The notes beneath the pieces were generated by a model that was not told where the DNA came from, searched no databases, and saw only the letters and a list, made by a program, of their open reading frames with translations. Source: Alteromonas lipotrueae (GTDB lineage Bacteria > Pseudomonadota > Gammaproteobacteria > Enterobacterales > Alteromonadaceae). Taken from it: 64,000 nt of DNA. Below, one piece after another: positions 26,519-36,211 of the stretch (positions within the stretch are counted from its first letter, which is position 1; the number at the start of each line of letters is the position of its first letter). The stretch spans positions 79,252 to 143,251 of the forward strand of contig NZ_JAESDI010000013.1 in NCBI RefSeq assembly GCF_019249215.1, given 5' to 3'. The position numbers were made by a program, and so were the translations under genes.

Positions 26519-27886
26519 CTATGCTTTACTGGTTGGTGCTCTGCGCGAGCTAGGTTTACCAGCGTTAGAGCGACCTGAGCCTCCCGGTTTGCCAGAACCA
26601 CCCGGTCTACCCTGACCACGAGGTCCGTTTCGGCTACCAGAGCGACGCGCGGGTCTGTCGCCTTGGCTATTGCCGTTACCACCTTGAGATTGACGTGGGC
26701 GCTTAGGCTTGTTTGGTTTCTTAGGCGCTGACAATGTGGTTTCAGGTACTTTAGCTTGAGGCTCAAAGCCTTCAATAACTTGACGAGGAAGCAGTTGTTG
26801 AATAAGGGTTTCAATATCTTTAAGTTGGTCTAGTTCATCAACACTAACAAAAGACCAAGCTTGACCGCTCGCTCCTGCTCTGCCCGTTCTACCAATACGG
26901 TGAACGTAGTCAGCGGGCGTGTTTGGCAAGTCGATATTAATAACGATAGGAAGCTCGTTAATATCGATACCACGGGCTGCGATATCAGTCGCTACTAGTA
27001 CATCAATTTCGCCACTTTTAAACTCAGACAGCGCCTTAGTACGCGCACCTTGGCTTTTATTACCGTGTATTGCTGCACTAGGAATACGCGCTCTGCTCAG
27101 TTTGTCTGCAATACGGTTAGCGCCATGTTTAGTTCTGCTAAACACTAGCACCTGCTTCCAACCATTTTGCTTAATTAGGCTAATTAAGGCCGCTGTTTTT
27201 TTAGACTTGTCGATAGGCACTAAATGCTGCTGAACCGTTTCAACGGTAGTATTAGCAGGTGCCGTAGACACTTTCTCAGGATTGTTAGTAATCGTTTGCG
27301 CTAACGTGGTTATTTCAGACGAGAAAGTCGCAGAGAACAATAAGGTTTGACGCTTAGCTGGCAACAATTTAAGAATACGCTTTATGTCATGGATGAAGCC
27401 CATGTCTAGCATTCTATCGGCTTCATCTAACACCAAGGTTTCGAGTTGGCTGAACTTAACTGCGTTTTGTTGGTATAGATCAAGCAAGCGACCTGGGGTG
27501 GCGATAAGCACATCAACACCTGATCGTAAGGCTTTCATTTGCGGGTTAATACCCACACCACCGAAAACCACTGCAGTTTTAAGTGGCAAAAATTCGCTAA
27601 ACGATTTTACGTTTTCTTCCACCTGCGCCGCAAGTTCACGGGTTGGCGTTAAAATAAGTGCGCGAACACAATTTGATGCCGCGGGTCTGCCATCTAATAA
27701 ACGGTGGAGCAAAGGCAAAGAAAAGCCCGCGGTTTTACCTGTACCTGTTTGCGCTGCTGCCAGTATGTCTTTGCCTTCAAGAATAATGGGAATAGCTTGC
27801 TGCTGAATTGGCGAAGGCGTTGTATAGCCCTGTTTTTCAATAGCTTGTAGTAGCGGGGCAGCTAGGCCCAACTGAGAAAAAGACAT
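26519..27886 (-). CDS. rhlE: DEAD-box RNA helicase, RhlE type
   Basis: A 455-residue helicase. Q motif near the start ([26 protein letters not shown]), Walker [14 protein letters not shown] in [16 protein letters not shown] in LLFSATFS, and [10 protein letters not shown]. The C-terminus (about 375-455) is a basic Arg/Gly/Ser/Pro-rich tail typical of RhlE. RhlE remodels RNA during ribosome assembly and RNA decay and is often useful in the cold. No functional link to the signalling locus is evident; it marks its right border. Confidence 0.9.
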   Translation of the reverse strand: MSFSQLGLAAPLLQAIEKQGYTTPSPIQQQAIPIILEGKDILAAAQTGTGKTAGFSLPLLHRLLDGRPAASNCVRALILTPTRELAAQVEENVKSFSEFLPLKTAVVFGGVGINPQMKALRSGVDVLIATPGRLLDLYQQNAVKFSQLETLVLDEADRMLDMGFIHDIKRILKLLPAKRQTLLFSATFSSEITTLAQTITNNPEKVSTAPANTTVETVQQHLVPIDKSKKTAALISLIKQNGWKQVLVFSRTKHGANRIADKLSRARIPSAAIHGNKSQGARTKALSEFKSGEIDVLVATDIAARGIDINELPIVINIDLPNTPADYVHRIGRTGRAGASGQAWSFVSVDELDQLKDIETLIQQLLPRQVIEGFEPQAKVPETTLSAPKKPNKPKRPRQSQGGNGNSQGDRPARRSGSRNGPRGQGRPGGSGKPGGSGRSNAGKPSSRRAPTSKA

Positions 27887-28514
27887 GGATAACTCCTGGA
27901 AATAAAAATTAGGTTACGCAACGTAACCGGTCTGCGCTGAAGGGTTATCAGTCTGAAGCAGGTGTAAAACGGTAAAGTTCGTAATGTGAAACGCGAGAGG
28001 GACTTGCAATAGTAATCATAAAAGCAGAAACAATTATCAAATTAAAATAGTACCTACAAAATGCGGGCGCATACTACCACTGTTTGACCTTACTCGCTAG
28101 GTTAATTTTTAACCTCGACCGTTAAGTTAATATGCAACGAAGGTAGAAAAAGCGTATCGGTGATTTTATCTTTCATATTGCAGCACTCATTGCTCTACGC
28201 TACCGATAAATCTGCTAGAAACCTTATATGGAAAACTACTCTTGTGTCTAATTGAAATAATTTGAGAAAACGACATAATTGTGCGCAAAACAACCTATTA
28301 TTAACTATCGCATTAGTGCCAACACTGCGGTTAACAATCGTTTCGCCAGCGAAACCAATTAACCAGTATTATACTAATCGTTATATGCCTTCACATTGTC
28401 GTTTACTAATAAAGAATAACTCGGGCGTGTTGACCTCTGCACATTGTTGCAGAGTTCAACACGCCCTAGGCATCAAACGACATTAGGCATTTTTAATTAA
28501 CTTGGGTTTCTTAA
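27887..28514. other. Intergenic region with nested inverted repeat
   Basis: A 628-base stretch between divergent rhlE and the GGDEF-EAL gene. Its main content is the nested inverted repeat at 28385-28490. The first 200 bases next to rhlE probably hold its promoter and leader. Short open frames here look spurious. Confidence 0.5.
28385..28490. repeat. Long nested imperfect inverted repeat before the GGDEF-EAL gene
   Basis: Inner arms 28423-28441 and 28448-28466 pair in 18 of 19 positions around the 6-base loop CATTGT. Outer arms ATGCCT..ATTGTCGTTT (28385-28404) and AAACGACATTAGGCAT (28475-28490) pair with a small bulge. The element ends 25 bases before the gene start. It could be a leader hairpin, a solo transposon remnant or a MITE. 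Confidence 0.6.
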
Positions 28515-30590
28515 TTGAAAAGTCTTCGTTCTGACATTGCACTTACATCTATAGCTTCTGTTGCGATTATCAGTGTATTGATAATGGCTTTGTCTATTCG
28601 TGTTTACGAAACCTTGTATCAAGATTTTGTTGCCTACCAGTTTGATGCACTGGCTGAAAATATGGCGGTCGATTTATTACCCGTCATTAATTACAGCGCA
28701 GGAAGCTTTGACCAAACCCAAGTGCTGCTAAGGTTAGACAAATACGAATACGTTGAGTTTGCTCGTATTTACAATGAATACGATGAATTGGTCAATCATT
28801 ATGTGGGTAACCCAATTATCGATAATGAGTCAGCACCGGTCCCAATCATTAACGAAGTTGACTACCTTCATTTAGATAATGGCTTTCACACCATCAATAA
28901 CAACATCTTTGTTATTAAAACGATAGGTGAAGTGGATCTTCCCATAGGAAAGCTCGTTCTATCCTACGACATTCAACATCCGCTTGCCGAAAACCGATGG
29001 AAATTTATTGGGCTCGTCACGCCGGTCGTCATCATTTTGCTTCTCATCACAGTCATTACTACGGTGCGCTTACAAAGACGTTTGCTCACACCACTGACAT
29101 CATTAATTGCGAAAATGAAAAAAGTGGAAAAAGAAGCAAACTACGACGTAAAAGTGTCGGAAGAAGGCAAATATGAAATTGCTTCACTTGGACGCGGTTT
29201 TAATAGCATGATGCTACACATAAAGAATCAAATAGATATTAATAAGCGTAAAACACTGTTACTTGAAAGGCAGCAATCTCAAATGGAGAAGCTTGCCAAC
29301 TTCGATACGTTAACAGGGTTACCCAACAGGCAATATTTAATGAAGAGCTTATCAATTGAATTGGCTCGAGCTAAAAGAGAAAAATCGCAAGTCGCGCTTA
29401 TGTTTCTCGATTTGGATGGGTTTAAGCAAGTTAATGACTCTTATGGTCACGACGCTGGTGACAAACTACTTTGCGGCATTTCCTCTGAAATTTCTGATGC
29501 CATGCGTGATGGCGACATAGTGGGTCGTCTCGGCGGCGATGAATTTCTTATTATTCTAGTGGGTAACCCTACGAATTCACAATTAGAAGCAATAGCGAAG
29601 CGGCTCATCAGTAAAATAACCAAGTTGCATCATATTGATGGTTGGCGAGTGGATCCTAGCGTTAGCATAGGTATTGCCCTCGCTACCGACAGTGATTACG
29701 CCGCGTCCACGTTAGTGACAAACGCTGATGTGGCTATGTACAAAGCGAAAAACGAGGGAAAAGGTCGTTACGTTTGGTTTACCGAATCGATGCAGGAGGC
29801 AACTAGGCGCAAAATTCAGGTGGCTACTCACCTTCCTAAAGCTATCGAGAACAATGAATTCCATTTGGTTTATCAAGCTAAAGTCAACGGCCAAGGTAAC
29901 GTAGTAGGTTTTGAGGCCTTGTTGCGCTGGTTTGATAATGAGCTTGGAAATGTTTCACCAGCAGAGTTTATACCCATCGCTGAGCAAAGCGACAGAATTT
30001 CTGAAATCACGCTTTGGGTGATAGTCCAAGCTTGTATAGAAATACCCCATATTACAGAACACTATGGCGAAGATATTAGGGTTTCAATCAACCTTTCTGC
30101 TTACGATCTAAAAAACGTTTATGTGACTGAATTTATCTTAGAGGGTTTACGATCTGGTGGGATCCCCAAGAATAACGTGGAATTTGAAATCACCGAATCG
30201 GCCTATATGAATAATTTCTCTATCGCAAACGCCTTTTTAGCCGAACTCAAAAAAGAAGGGTGTAAGATATCTTTAGACGACTTTGGAACCGGTTATTCAT
30301 CATTAAGTTACATTACAGAGTTTAACATCGACACACTTAAAATAGACCGTCAATTTGTCAGTCAAATTGGCATTTCTAAACGATCTGAGCTTATCACTAT
30401 CACTATTATCGAAATGGCAAAAAACCTTAATTTAAATGTGTGTGCTGAGGGTATCGAAACCCATGAGCAATCCGCTTTTTTAACCGAGAATGGTTGCAAC
30501 ATATTGCAAGGTTTTTTATACAGTAAACCAATCCCTCTTGACGCTTTGTTTTCGCAAGAAGAACGAGCTTTGTTACACCTAGTAAATTAA
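28515..30590 (+). CDS. Membrane GGDEF-EAL c-di-GMP protein
   Basis: A 691-residue protein starting with TTG at 28515, directly after an in-frame stop. This start is needed to keep the first membrane helix (about 8-28). A periplasmic sensor region (about 29-155) and second helix (about 160-183) lead to a HAMP-like linker, GGDEF (340-344, intact, in RLGGDEFLII) and EAL (467-469, in GFEALLRW, with DDFGTGYSS). Both active sites look complete, so it may make and break c-di-GMP. The PBP/barrel pair converges on it with a 4-base overlap at the stops, a context that suggests a sensory partnership. Confidence 0.88.
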   Translation: MKSLRSDIALTSIASVAIISVLIMALSIRVYETLYQDFVAYQFDALAENMAVDLLPVINYSAGSFDQTQVLLRLDKYEYVEFARIYNEYDELVNHYVGNPIIDNESAPVPIINEVDYLHLDNGFHTINNNIFVIKTIGEVDLPIGKLVLSYDIQHPLAENRWKFIGLVTPVVIILLLITVITTVRLQRRLLTPLTSLIAKMKKVEKEANYDVKVSEEGKYEIASLGRGFNSMMLHIKNQIDINKRKTLLLERQQSQMEKLANFDTLTGLPNRQYLMKSLSIELARAKREKSQVALMFLDLDGFKQVNDSYGHDAGDKLLCGISSEISDAMRDGDIVGRLGGDEFLIILVGNPTNSQLEAIAKRLISKITKLHHIDGWRVDPSVSIGIALATDSDYAASTLVTNADVAMYKAKNEGKGRYVWFTESMQEATRRKIQVATHLPKAIENNEFHLVYQAKVNGQGNVVGFEALLRWFDNELGNVSPAEFIPIAEQSDRISEITLWVIVQACIEIPHITEHYGEDIRVSINLSAYDLKNVYVTEFILEGLRSGGIPKNNVEFEITESAYMNNFSIANAFLAELKKEGCKISLDDFGTGYSSLSYITEFNIDTLKIDRQFVSQIGISKRSELITITIIEMAKNLNLNVCAEGIETHEQSAFLTENGCNILQGFLYSKPIPLDALFSQEERALLHLVN

Positions 30591-31003
30591 ATTGATACAT
30601 ACACCACGGTTAGTCCCTTGGGAATAACGGTTCCCTCGGGTAAATAGCCAACACTTAATTTATGCTCTATGAGAAAAGTGACCATTTCTTCAATATTACT
30701 AACATTCGAAGGCGGAATACTACGCCCACTGAATCGCATTTGCGCCCAGAAAGATTGAATACGTGCTTCAGGTAATCCAATAACCCGAGTATTAAAGACT
30801 TTTCGAATATAGGAGCCTGGCTCGAATTCTACTGGTGAAAGCCCATTCGTAGCGCCTCCCATAAACACATTACGTATTTCGCTTTTACTCAACTGAAGCG
30901 ATGGCTCTCCTAAATTAGCGACCACCCAAACACGTTCACGAGCGTGCACTAACTGCGGAAACGCTAAACAAGATAGGCACATGAATAAGGGTAAATATCG
31001 CAT
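30587..31003 (-). CDS. Small exported PBP-like protein (copy A)
   Basis: Start taken at the ATG at 31003, in a TAATG overlap with the barrel gene upstream; an earlier ATG at 31015 is possible. The product is about 138 residues with a signal peptide (ending LVHA). The mature part resembles the short phosphate-ABC-transporter substrate-binding-like (PstS-type) domain: LSKSEIRNVFMGG, the RKVFNTRVIGLPEARIQSFWAQM region, and VGYLPEG. Such short proteins lack the second lobe and are often found beside c-di-GMP genes. A close paralogue lies at 32369. Ligand is unknown. Confidence 0.7.
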   Translation of the reverse strand: MRYLPLFMCLSCLAFPQLVHARERVWVVANLGEPSLQLSKSEIRNVFMGGATNGLSPVEFEPGSYIRKVFNTRVIGLPEARIQSFWAQMRFSGRSIPPSNVSNIEEMVTFLIEHKLSVGYLPEGTVIPKGLTVVYVSI

Positions 31004-32202
31004 TAAAATACCCATTCTAATCCCACCTGATAAAGACTTGCCCGCCTATCAAAATCAGCATTCTCTGGAGGGACATAAAACAACGATGTTTTGCCCTCTT
31101 TACCCTTCAAAAACGAAACCTCTGCTTTGAATGCAAGATTGGTACTGTGATCCCAACGAACACCAAAGGTTAAAGAATCTAAGTCATCAGTGGGAAATAA
31201 AGCGTTAATAGAATCAACCGATGTTGATAATAGGTCTAATAGCGGACTGACACCTAATGGGATGGTATTTTCAATACTGTTCTCGTCTTGTCGTGATGTT
31301 GCTATCGTTGCGTGGAATAGCAGCGAGTTATAATAATGCCCTATAGTAAGGTAGTAGCTGTCGATACCAGATAATACATCGAGATCAGAATCTACCGACA
31401 TAGATTCTGCGCTAATAAACCAATCTAACGATGTATAGCCTGCGCCAAATACGTAAACGGATACGCCGTCGTCCAATCTAAATTTTGCTGCGAGTTCATC
31501 AAAGCCAGCCGAAGTAAGCCCCCCAACTAATTGGTCGATTAGCACGCTATTATCTACAACTTCTGTCACTCTCATAAAAGAAGAACGAAAGCTAAAGCCA
31601 TCATAAGTCAGAGAAAGTACCGCACCGTAAATATCATTGATATCAACATCAAACCCTTCTTGGCCGGAGAAAAGTTCGCCATCGAAATTTCCCCAATAAC
31701 CCTCAATATCAAATCCAACGTTTTTAAATTGTGTTTTGTGTCTTACGTTCACGCCTTCGTAACCCGAATAGAAAAGCCGTCGGCTGTAAACTTGCTCGGG
31801 TGCATTTAGCCAAGGGTAAGAAAACCCCACATCGATAACATCAGAATATTTAAGTACAGGTATCCGAAGTCGCCCAGCGTTGAACTGCCACGATGATGAA
31901 GGTTGATAAGTAATATAAAGCCAATCTAATCCTGAATCTCTATCTGGTCCAGTGTGGAGTATTCCCTGCGCAGAAATTGAAAACTGGTTATTAATAGCAT
32001 AATCGGCTTGCAGTGCGAAAAGTGAGTCTTCAGAAAAGCTCCACGAGCTATCGTAATTTGCATAAGATGCTTCGCTTGTGGAGAGCTGACCACCTACTAC
32101 CCTAGCAAACCCAGAGAACGTTAGATCGCGATGGGTATCTGCAATCGCAAAAGGGGTAAACAGGGCTAAGGTGAGCAAAGCAGCAGTGATATATTTCAGC
32201 AT
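31003..32202 (-). CDS. Porin-like outer-membrane beta-barrel (copy A)
   Basis: A 399-residue protein with a signal peptide (cleavage near AIADT). The mature protein begins with LTFSGFARVVGG. It shows many alternating hydrophobic strands (for example WQFNAGRLRIPVLKYSDVID) and ends in the barrel C-terminal signature GLEWVF. The pattern fits a 16-strand porin-like barrel. It is translationally coupled to the small PBP-like gene. The paralogue at 32788 has the same order and the same ending. Confidence 0.75.
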   Translation of the reverse strand: MLKYITAALLTLALFTPFAIADTHRDLTFSGFARVVGGQLSTSEASYANYDSSWSFSEDSLFALQADYAINNQFSISAQGILHTGPDRDSGLDWLYITYQPSSSWQFNAGRLRIPVLKYSDVIDVGFSYPWLNAPEQVYSRRLFYSGYEGVNVRHKTQFKNVGFDIEGYWGNFDGELFSGQEGFDVDINDIYGAVLSLTYDGFSFRSSFMRVTEVVDNSVLIDQLVGGLTSAGFDELAAKFRLDDGVSVYVFGAGYTSLDWFISAESMSVDSDLDVLSGIDSYYLTIGHYYNSLLFHATIATSRQDENSIENTIPLGVSPLLDLLSTSVDSINALFPTDDLDSLTFGVRWDHSTNLAFKAEVSFLKGKEGKTSLFYVPPENADFDRRASLYQVGLEWVF

Positions 32203-32368
32203 CTAGGTCACAACTCAGTAAATATCAATAGCAGACGGTGGCACATGAGCTAGCTGCTGTTTTAGTTACATAATTAATAGCATAAGCGCTAACAATTACC
32301 AGCCAGACTTAAGTATTAGGAAATATTTATGCAGCCTACAAAACCACTGGATACGAGGCTGATTAACA

Positions 32369-32788
32369 CTAATCTGTTATAAAAATAACAGTAAGACTAT
32401 CTGGAAGCTCAACGCCTTCAGGTAAATAACCTATGCTGGCTTCGTTTTCATTTAAGTAACTTATCATCTCATCAACATTACCAACACTGGTGGGTGGCTT
32501 ATTCCTACCGCTGAACTTCATCTGTGCCCAGTAAGACTGAATTCTAGATTCAGGTAGCCCTATAACATACGTGTTGAAGACAACCCGAATATGGGAGCCG
32601 CTCGCAATTTCTACGGGAGTAAGATTAGATTCCGATACTCCCCCCATGAAGATATTGCGGATTTCCCCTTTACTCAAGGAAACAGGTTGATCAGCTAAAT
32701 GCGCAACCACTACCACTCGCTCGCGCTCTTGGGCAACCGCACAAAAAATAAAGGAGATGATGAATATAGCGAAGGCAAATTTCGACAT
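32369..32788 (-). CDS. Small exported PBP-like protein (copy B)
   Basis: Start taken at 32788 (MSKFAFAIFIIS), overlapping the barrel stop as TAATG; 32800 is an alternative. The product is about 139 residues with a signal peptide. Shared motifs with copy A include LSKGEIRNIFMGG, a VVFNTYVIGLPESRIQSYWAQM region and IGYLPEG. The gene pair is a diverged tandem duplicate of 30587-32202. No catalytic residues are recognised. Confidence 0.7.
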   Translation of the reverse strand: MSKFAFAIFIISFIFCAVAQERERVVVVAHLADQPVSLSKGEIRNIFMGGVSESNLTPVEIASGSHIRVVFNTYVIGLPESRIQSYWAQMKFSGRNKPPTSVGNVDEMISYLNENEASIGYLPEGVELPDSLTVIFITD

Positions 32789-33984
32789 TAAAACACCCAC
32801 TCTAGGCCTAGCTGATACAGTGTGGCTCGCCGGTCAAAATCAGAACCGATGACATCTAATTCAAAAAACGATGTTTTTCCTTCTTTTCCTTTTAAAAAAG
32901 ACACTTCAGCTTTTAACGCTAAATCGTTTCGAAAATCCCACCGGGCCCCTAACGTTAATGAGTCTAAGTCATCCGTTGGAAAGTACGTTTTTACTTCCTC
33001 CACAGCGAAATGAAGCGCATCAAGTTGCGGTGCAATGCCAACAGGGATCGGGTTTTCAATATCGTTTAAAGATTGGCGAGATGAGCCCACGGTGGCGTGT
33101 ACTAACACTTCATCGAAGTAATAACCAAAAGTAACATAAAAACTGTCGATACCGCCTAGAATGTCTAAGTCTGATTTAACCGACATCCATTCAGCAGAAG
33201 CAAACCAATTCAGCGAGTCGTAGCTGATACCGAACAGATAAGAGGTGGCTCCACCGTCAATATCCAAGATATCTGCGGTGTCGGGAAAGCCTGCGGCGCG
33301 TAAGCCTTGAATTAATGGATCCAACTCGGTTAAATCGGTGTCGGTATCGTTCGCGTGTATAGTGGCAGTTCGAAATTGAAAACCTCGGTAACTTATTTCT
33401 ACTACTCCACCATACATGCCATCGACAGTAACATCAAAAGCCGTTCCGCTGGAGTGTATTTCATCACTGTAGTTCCCCCAGTAAGCTTCTAAGGAAAAGG
33501 CGACCTCATTAAATGAACCTAGGTAACGCGCATTCACGCCTTTGTACTGGGAAAACAGGTAGCTGCTGTAAAGTTGCTGCGGCGCATTTAACCATGGATA
33601 AGCGAAACCAACGTCTATCACATCAGAATATTTCAAAAAAGGCGTGCGTATTTGCCCAAGGTTAAACTGCCAAGATGCGTTAGGTTGGTAGGTTAAATAC
33701 AGCCATTCCACACCCGATTTTCTCGTCTCATCGCTATGCCATAATAATTGTCCAGACAGAGAAAAGTAATCATTAATAATATAATCGGCTTGCAGTGCTG
33801 CTAAGGATTTTTCAGAGAAGCTTACCGAATTATTATAGCCCTCGTACTTAGCTTCATCGGTAGATAAGTAACCGCCAACCAATCGCGCAAACCCAGAAAA
33901 TTGTAAATCATTTGAAGTTTTGGCGGTGGCTCCAAAGGAGATAAAACTCTCGATTATAAACAGTAATGTGAACCGACTAACCAA
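32788..33984 (-). CDS. Porin-like outer-membrane beta-barrel (copy B)
   Basis: A 398-residue paralogue of the barrel at 31003. Signal peptide ends near ATAKT; the mature start LQFSGFARLVGGYLST, the KYSDVIDVGFAYPWLNAPQQLY segment, LKAEVSFLKGKEGKTSFF and final GLEWVF mirror copy A. Divergence is clear across the whole length, so the duplication is old. It probably forms a pore or scaffold in the outer membrane paired with its own small PBP-like partner. Confidence 0.75.
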   Translation of the reverse strand: MVSRFTLLFIIESFISFGATAKTSNDLQFSGFARLVGGYLSTDEAKYEGYNNSVSFSEKSLAALQADYIINDYFSLSGQLLWHSDETRKSGVEWLYLTYQPNASWQFNLGQIRTPFLKYSDVIDVGFAYPWLNAPQQLYSSYLFSQYKGVNARYLGSFNEVAFSLEAYWGNYSDEIHSSGTAFDVTVDGMYGGVVEISYRGFQFRTATIHANDTDTDLTELDPLIQGLRAAGFPDTADILDIDGGATSYLFGISYDSLNWFASAEWMSVKSDLDILGGIDSFYVTFGYYFDEVLVHATVGSSRQSLNDIENPIPVGIAPQLDALHFAVEEVKTYFPTDDLDSLTLGARWDFRNDLALKAEVSFLKGKEGKTSFFELDVIGSDFDRRATLYQLGLEWVF

Positions 33985-34180
33985 AGGGAAACCTTATAAG
34001 CAAACAAGTGTGAAATTAACTATCACAAGCATCTAGTGATTATTAATCTAAAATCCACTTTTCGCCAGTTTGGGCAGTAAGTTAAGAGATAATTATTTAG
34101 AACGGAACACGATGAGCTACCAGAAGTAAAAGTGATCCCCTCACTCTGGCAGTAATTTGTAGAATAGACGATTTCTTTTG

Positions 34181-34795
34181 CTATTTAACGTCTAGGCATG
34201 CTTGTGTGATGGCTTGCCAGTTTTTCGCCTCAACCCACTCAGGCTTTGCTACCCAAGTTCCACCCACAGCAAAAATATTGCTCATGGATAAATAATCTTG
34301 ATAGTTACTTTCTGACACACCGCCGGTTGGACAGAAGCGTGTATCTTTAAACAATCCGCCTACCGCTTTTAAAAACGCTGCGCCGCCAGATAGAGATGCA
34401 GGGAACAACTTCATTTCACGAAAGCCATGCTCTCTTGCTAATACAATATCAGCAACAGTGGAAACGCCAGGTAACACAGGTAAACCACAGGCTGTTAATG
34501 CAGTGAGTAAGCGCTCGGTGACAGCTGGCGTCACAATGAAATCAGCGCCTGCGTCTTTAGCAATTTGCAATGATGTTTCATCAATAATGGTGCCCGCACT
34601 TACAATCATCTCAGGTAGAGCAGCTTTTATCGCTGTAATTGCTTCGGCTGACTTTTCTGAACGAAGTACGACTTCTACCGTGCGCAAGTTCGCTTCATAC
34701 ATCGCTTTTGCGATATCTACACCGTCGTCTGCATTATTGACTTGGATAATAGGTAAAAGCTTCTGCTCTCCCATAATTGAAGATATAGAATTCAT
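34181..34795 (-). CDS. eda: KDPG/KHG aldolase
   Basis: A 204-residue class I aldolase. The catalytic Glu is in TVEVVLRS, the Schiff-base Lys in MKLFPASLSGG, and the phosphate loop in CPTGGVS. It splits 2-keto-3-deoxy-6-phosphogluconate into pyruvate and glyceraldehyde-3-phosphate, the last step of alginate breakdown. It lies 29 bases after the KDG kinase gene and is probably cotranscribed with it. Confidence 0.92.
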   Translation of the reverse strand: MNSISSIMGEQKLLPIIQVNNADDGVDIAKAMYEANLRTVEVVLRSEKSAEAITAIKAALPEMIVSAGTIIDETSLQIAKDAGADFIVTPAVTERLLTALTACGLPVLPGVSTVADIVLAREHGFREMKLFPASLSGGAAFLKAVGGLFKDTRFCPTGGVSESNYQDYLSMSNIFAVGGTWVAKPEWVEAKNWQAITQACLDVK

Positions 34796-34824
34796 AATTT
34801 TCTCTGTGTAATTTTGCGTAAGGA

Positions 34825-35754
34825 TCAGGTTAAATTTTGACTAAAGAGGCTATAAGCGGTGGCATCCACAATGGCGCCTTTTTGCTGGATAACAAACCCC
34901 GCACTCTTGGATGCTTTCTCGACTGCTTCTTTTTGCGACGAATCTTCTAGTCTTGCCCCAAGGTAAACGCCGTTGAAGGCATCTCCTGCAGATGTTGTAT
35001 CTACGACATTCTCAACTGGCGTAAGCGGAACTTGAGAGATATCGCCCTGCTGATTAATAACGGTAACAGCGTCACTTCCATTTTTTATAATCACTTCATC
35101 GAAGGTGTAATCACTTAAAAATTTCAGTGTCTCGTCAATAGTGTCTATGCCATACAAGAAATCGAAGTCTTCAATACCGGGAAGAATAATGTCTGCTAAC
35201 TCATAAGCTTTTGCATAAAGACGCTTAGCGTCATCTTTACTTTTCCACAACGAGGGGCGGTGGTTGATATCAAAGACTAACTTAACACCCGCCGATTTTA
35301 ACCGGGCTAACAAAGAGAAATACGTTGAGAGATCTTCTTCGTTTATTATCGCTAAGCTTATTCCACTAAACAACACCATGTCGAAGGCGGTCATTGCGGC
35401 AATATCGTTGCTATCGAGGGTTTGCATCATGCTTTTTGCTGCAGAATCCGAACGCCAATAAACGAATGAGCGTTCACCACTATCATCTGTATATATGCGG
35501 TAGAGACCTAGATGCTTCTCTACATGCCTGCCTATAAATCGCGGATTTATCCCTTCATTTACAGCATGCATGACCATTTCATCACTTAACGCATCGTTGC
35601 CAACGGCACTAATGTAATAAACGTCATGTTGGGGAAACGTACGTTTCATATAAACAGCTGAATTATAAGTGTCACCTGCGAATCCTTGAGAGAGTAAGCC
35701 GTTTTCAGCTTCTCTAAGCTCTGACATACATTCGCCAATAAAACCAACTCTCAT
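34825..35754 (-). CDS. kdgK: 2-keto-3-deoxygluconate kinase (PfkB family)
   Basis: Start chosen at MRVGFIGECMSEL (35754), with GGAG upstream; the frame reaches 35793. About 309 residues. Ribokinase/PfkB features: GFIGECMSEL at the N-terminus, GGxxxN-like AGDTYNSAVY, and the anion-hole/catalytic motif DTTSAGDAFNG. It phosphorylates KDG to KDPG for the Eda aldolase next to it. Together they complete the pathway whose early steps are encoded at 1-5442. Confidence 0.88.
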   Translation of the reverse strand: MRVGFIGECMSELREAENGLLSQGFAGDTYNSAVYMKRTFPQHDVYYISAVGNDALSDEMVMHAVNEGINPRFIGRHVEKHLGLYRIYTDDSGERSFVYWRSDSAAKSMMQTLDSNDIAAMTAFDMVLFSGISLAIINEEDLSTYFSLLARLKSAGVKLVFDINHRPSLWKSKDDAKRLYAKAYELADIILPGIEDFDFLYGIDTIDETLKFLSDYTFDEVIIKNGSDAVTVINQQGDISQVPLTPVENVVDTTSAGDAFNGVYLGARLEDSSQKEAVEKASKSAGFVIQQKGAIVDATAYSLFSQNLT

Positions 35755-36211
35755 GCTACACAGACTCCAATTTAATATGCACTGTCTACTCAACGAAGTA
35801 GCCGTTCAATCCGAGGGCTAGCTAAATCTTGTTGGTACCAGATAGACTTCACTTACCTAATCCTCACATTTATGGGATTATCAACGCTATTTAGCCTAAT
35901 TACACTGAACCGATACTGATTTCACTATTTGCTCGCCAACCATGGCCATATAAGCCATTTACGATCTTCGCTTTGTGTAAAAGAAATGTCACACGAAAAA
36001 CACAATCTAACCAATTGAGCGCCCAAATACAACCAATTTATTTTACCATAGAAAGTATTTGTTATTACCAAGAGCAAATAACTCGAGGTTTATTCGTGCA
36101 TATAATCGTGATTGGCACCAGGATATTTCTTGCACTTTGCGAATAGGCACACTTTCAGGCTACAATCCGTGTAACAGCGACGTTACCAATATATTTAAAT
36201 AAGGTTAAATC
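35755..36211. promoter_or_regulatory. kdgK-gntR divergent control region with palindromic TTGGTACCA site
   Basis: A 457-base gap. TTGGTACCA (35832-35840) carries the 8-bp palindrome TGGTACCA, a strong FadR/UxuR-like candidate operator 78 bases upstream of kdgK. ATTACCAAG (36064-36072) and GTTACCAAT (36182-36190) are half-sites closer to gntR, the latter just before its leader, which fits autoregulation. Confidence 0.5.

Noticed and set aside
28385..28490. Integron attC site
   Set aside because: The inverted-repeat size is suggestive, but the GTTRRRY core and its partner are not present at the ends and no integrase or cassette array is seen.
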